DNA of 22,868 nucleotides from Campylobacteraceae bacterium (GTDB taxonomy: Bacteria; Campylobacterota; Campylobacteria; Campylobacterales; Sulfurovaceae). Made by a program: the position numbers and the translations under genes. Of this stretch, positions 22,845 to 22,868 are shown piece by piece (within the stretch, counting starts at the first letter, position 1; every line of letters starts with the position of its first letter). The stretch lies in NCBI GenBank assembly GCA_027056615.1, contig JALUKJ010000307.1:1-22868 (forward strand). Direction: 5' to 3'. The notes beneath the pieces were generated by a model. The model had not been told where the DNA came from and did not search any database. It worked only from the letters and a program-made list of their open reading frames with translations.

Positions 22845-22868
22845 TTATTATCCTTATTTTTATTAATC

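Overview
This AT-rich window is typical of a campylobacterotan (epsilonproteobacterial) chromosome. The clearest marker is hobA, the DnaA-binding replication factor known from Helicobacter and Campylobacter. It sits in the order rppH-lysC-hobA-holB-folP, with queA-tatC-tatB-hemW divergent on one side and tlyA-ribF further on. From memory, this matches the Cj0577-Cj0589 and HP1228-HP1232 neighbourhoods. The genus cannot be fixed from the window; a free-living Sulfurimonas- or Sulfurovum-like organism is a reasonable guess.

Layout. The left edge (2-1804) holds the end of a metal-ion ABC permease and a secreted SH3/SPOR protein. Positions 1794-7880 are a minus-strand block: hemW, tatB, tatC, queA, mgtE and a short CorC/CNNM-type protein. 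It combines radical-SAM haem handling, twin-arginine export, queuosine tRNA modification and Mg2+ transport. Positions 7952-10818 are the plus-strand housekeeping operon rppH-lysC-hobA-holB.

At 10819-12858 an accessory islet separates holB from its usual partner folP (12859-14001). It contains a relBE-type toxin-antitoxin pair, a decayed ATPase gene with only its first 39 and last about 54 codons left, and an apparently intact HNH endonuclease gene whose start overlaps the ATPase stop. ATPase plus HNH is the layout of Septu-like (PtuA/PtuB) anti-phage systems. The HNH gene carries an in-frame 55-bp palindromic element, and a 101-bp REP-like inverted pair lies between it and folP. This islet is the most interesting part of the window.

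The right half holds two lipoproteins and a membrane coiled-coil protein (minus strand, 13990-16001), then tlyA-ribF-rhodanese (16158-18075), a minus-strand tRNA-Met, groES-groEL with a clear promoter and terminator, an NlpC/P60 lipoprotein, an MlaE-type permease, acpS and a small membrane-anchored coiled-coil protein. No CIRCE element is seen upstream of groES. Two matching 17-bp dyads (TTAGTY-N5-RACTAA) lie just upstream of its -35 box instead and are a candidate unrecognised operator. TatC carries an unusual insertion of about 90 residues in its first periplasmic loop.
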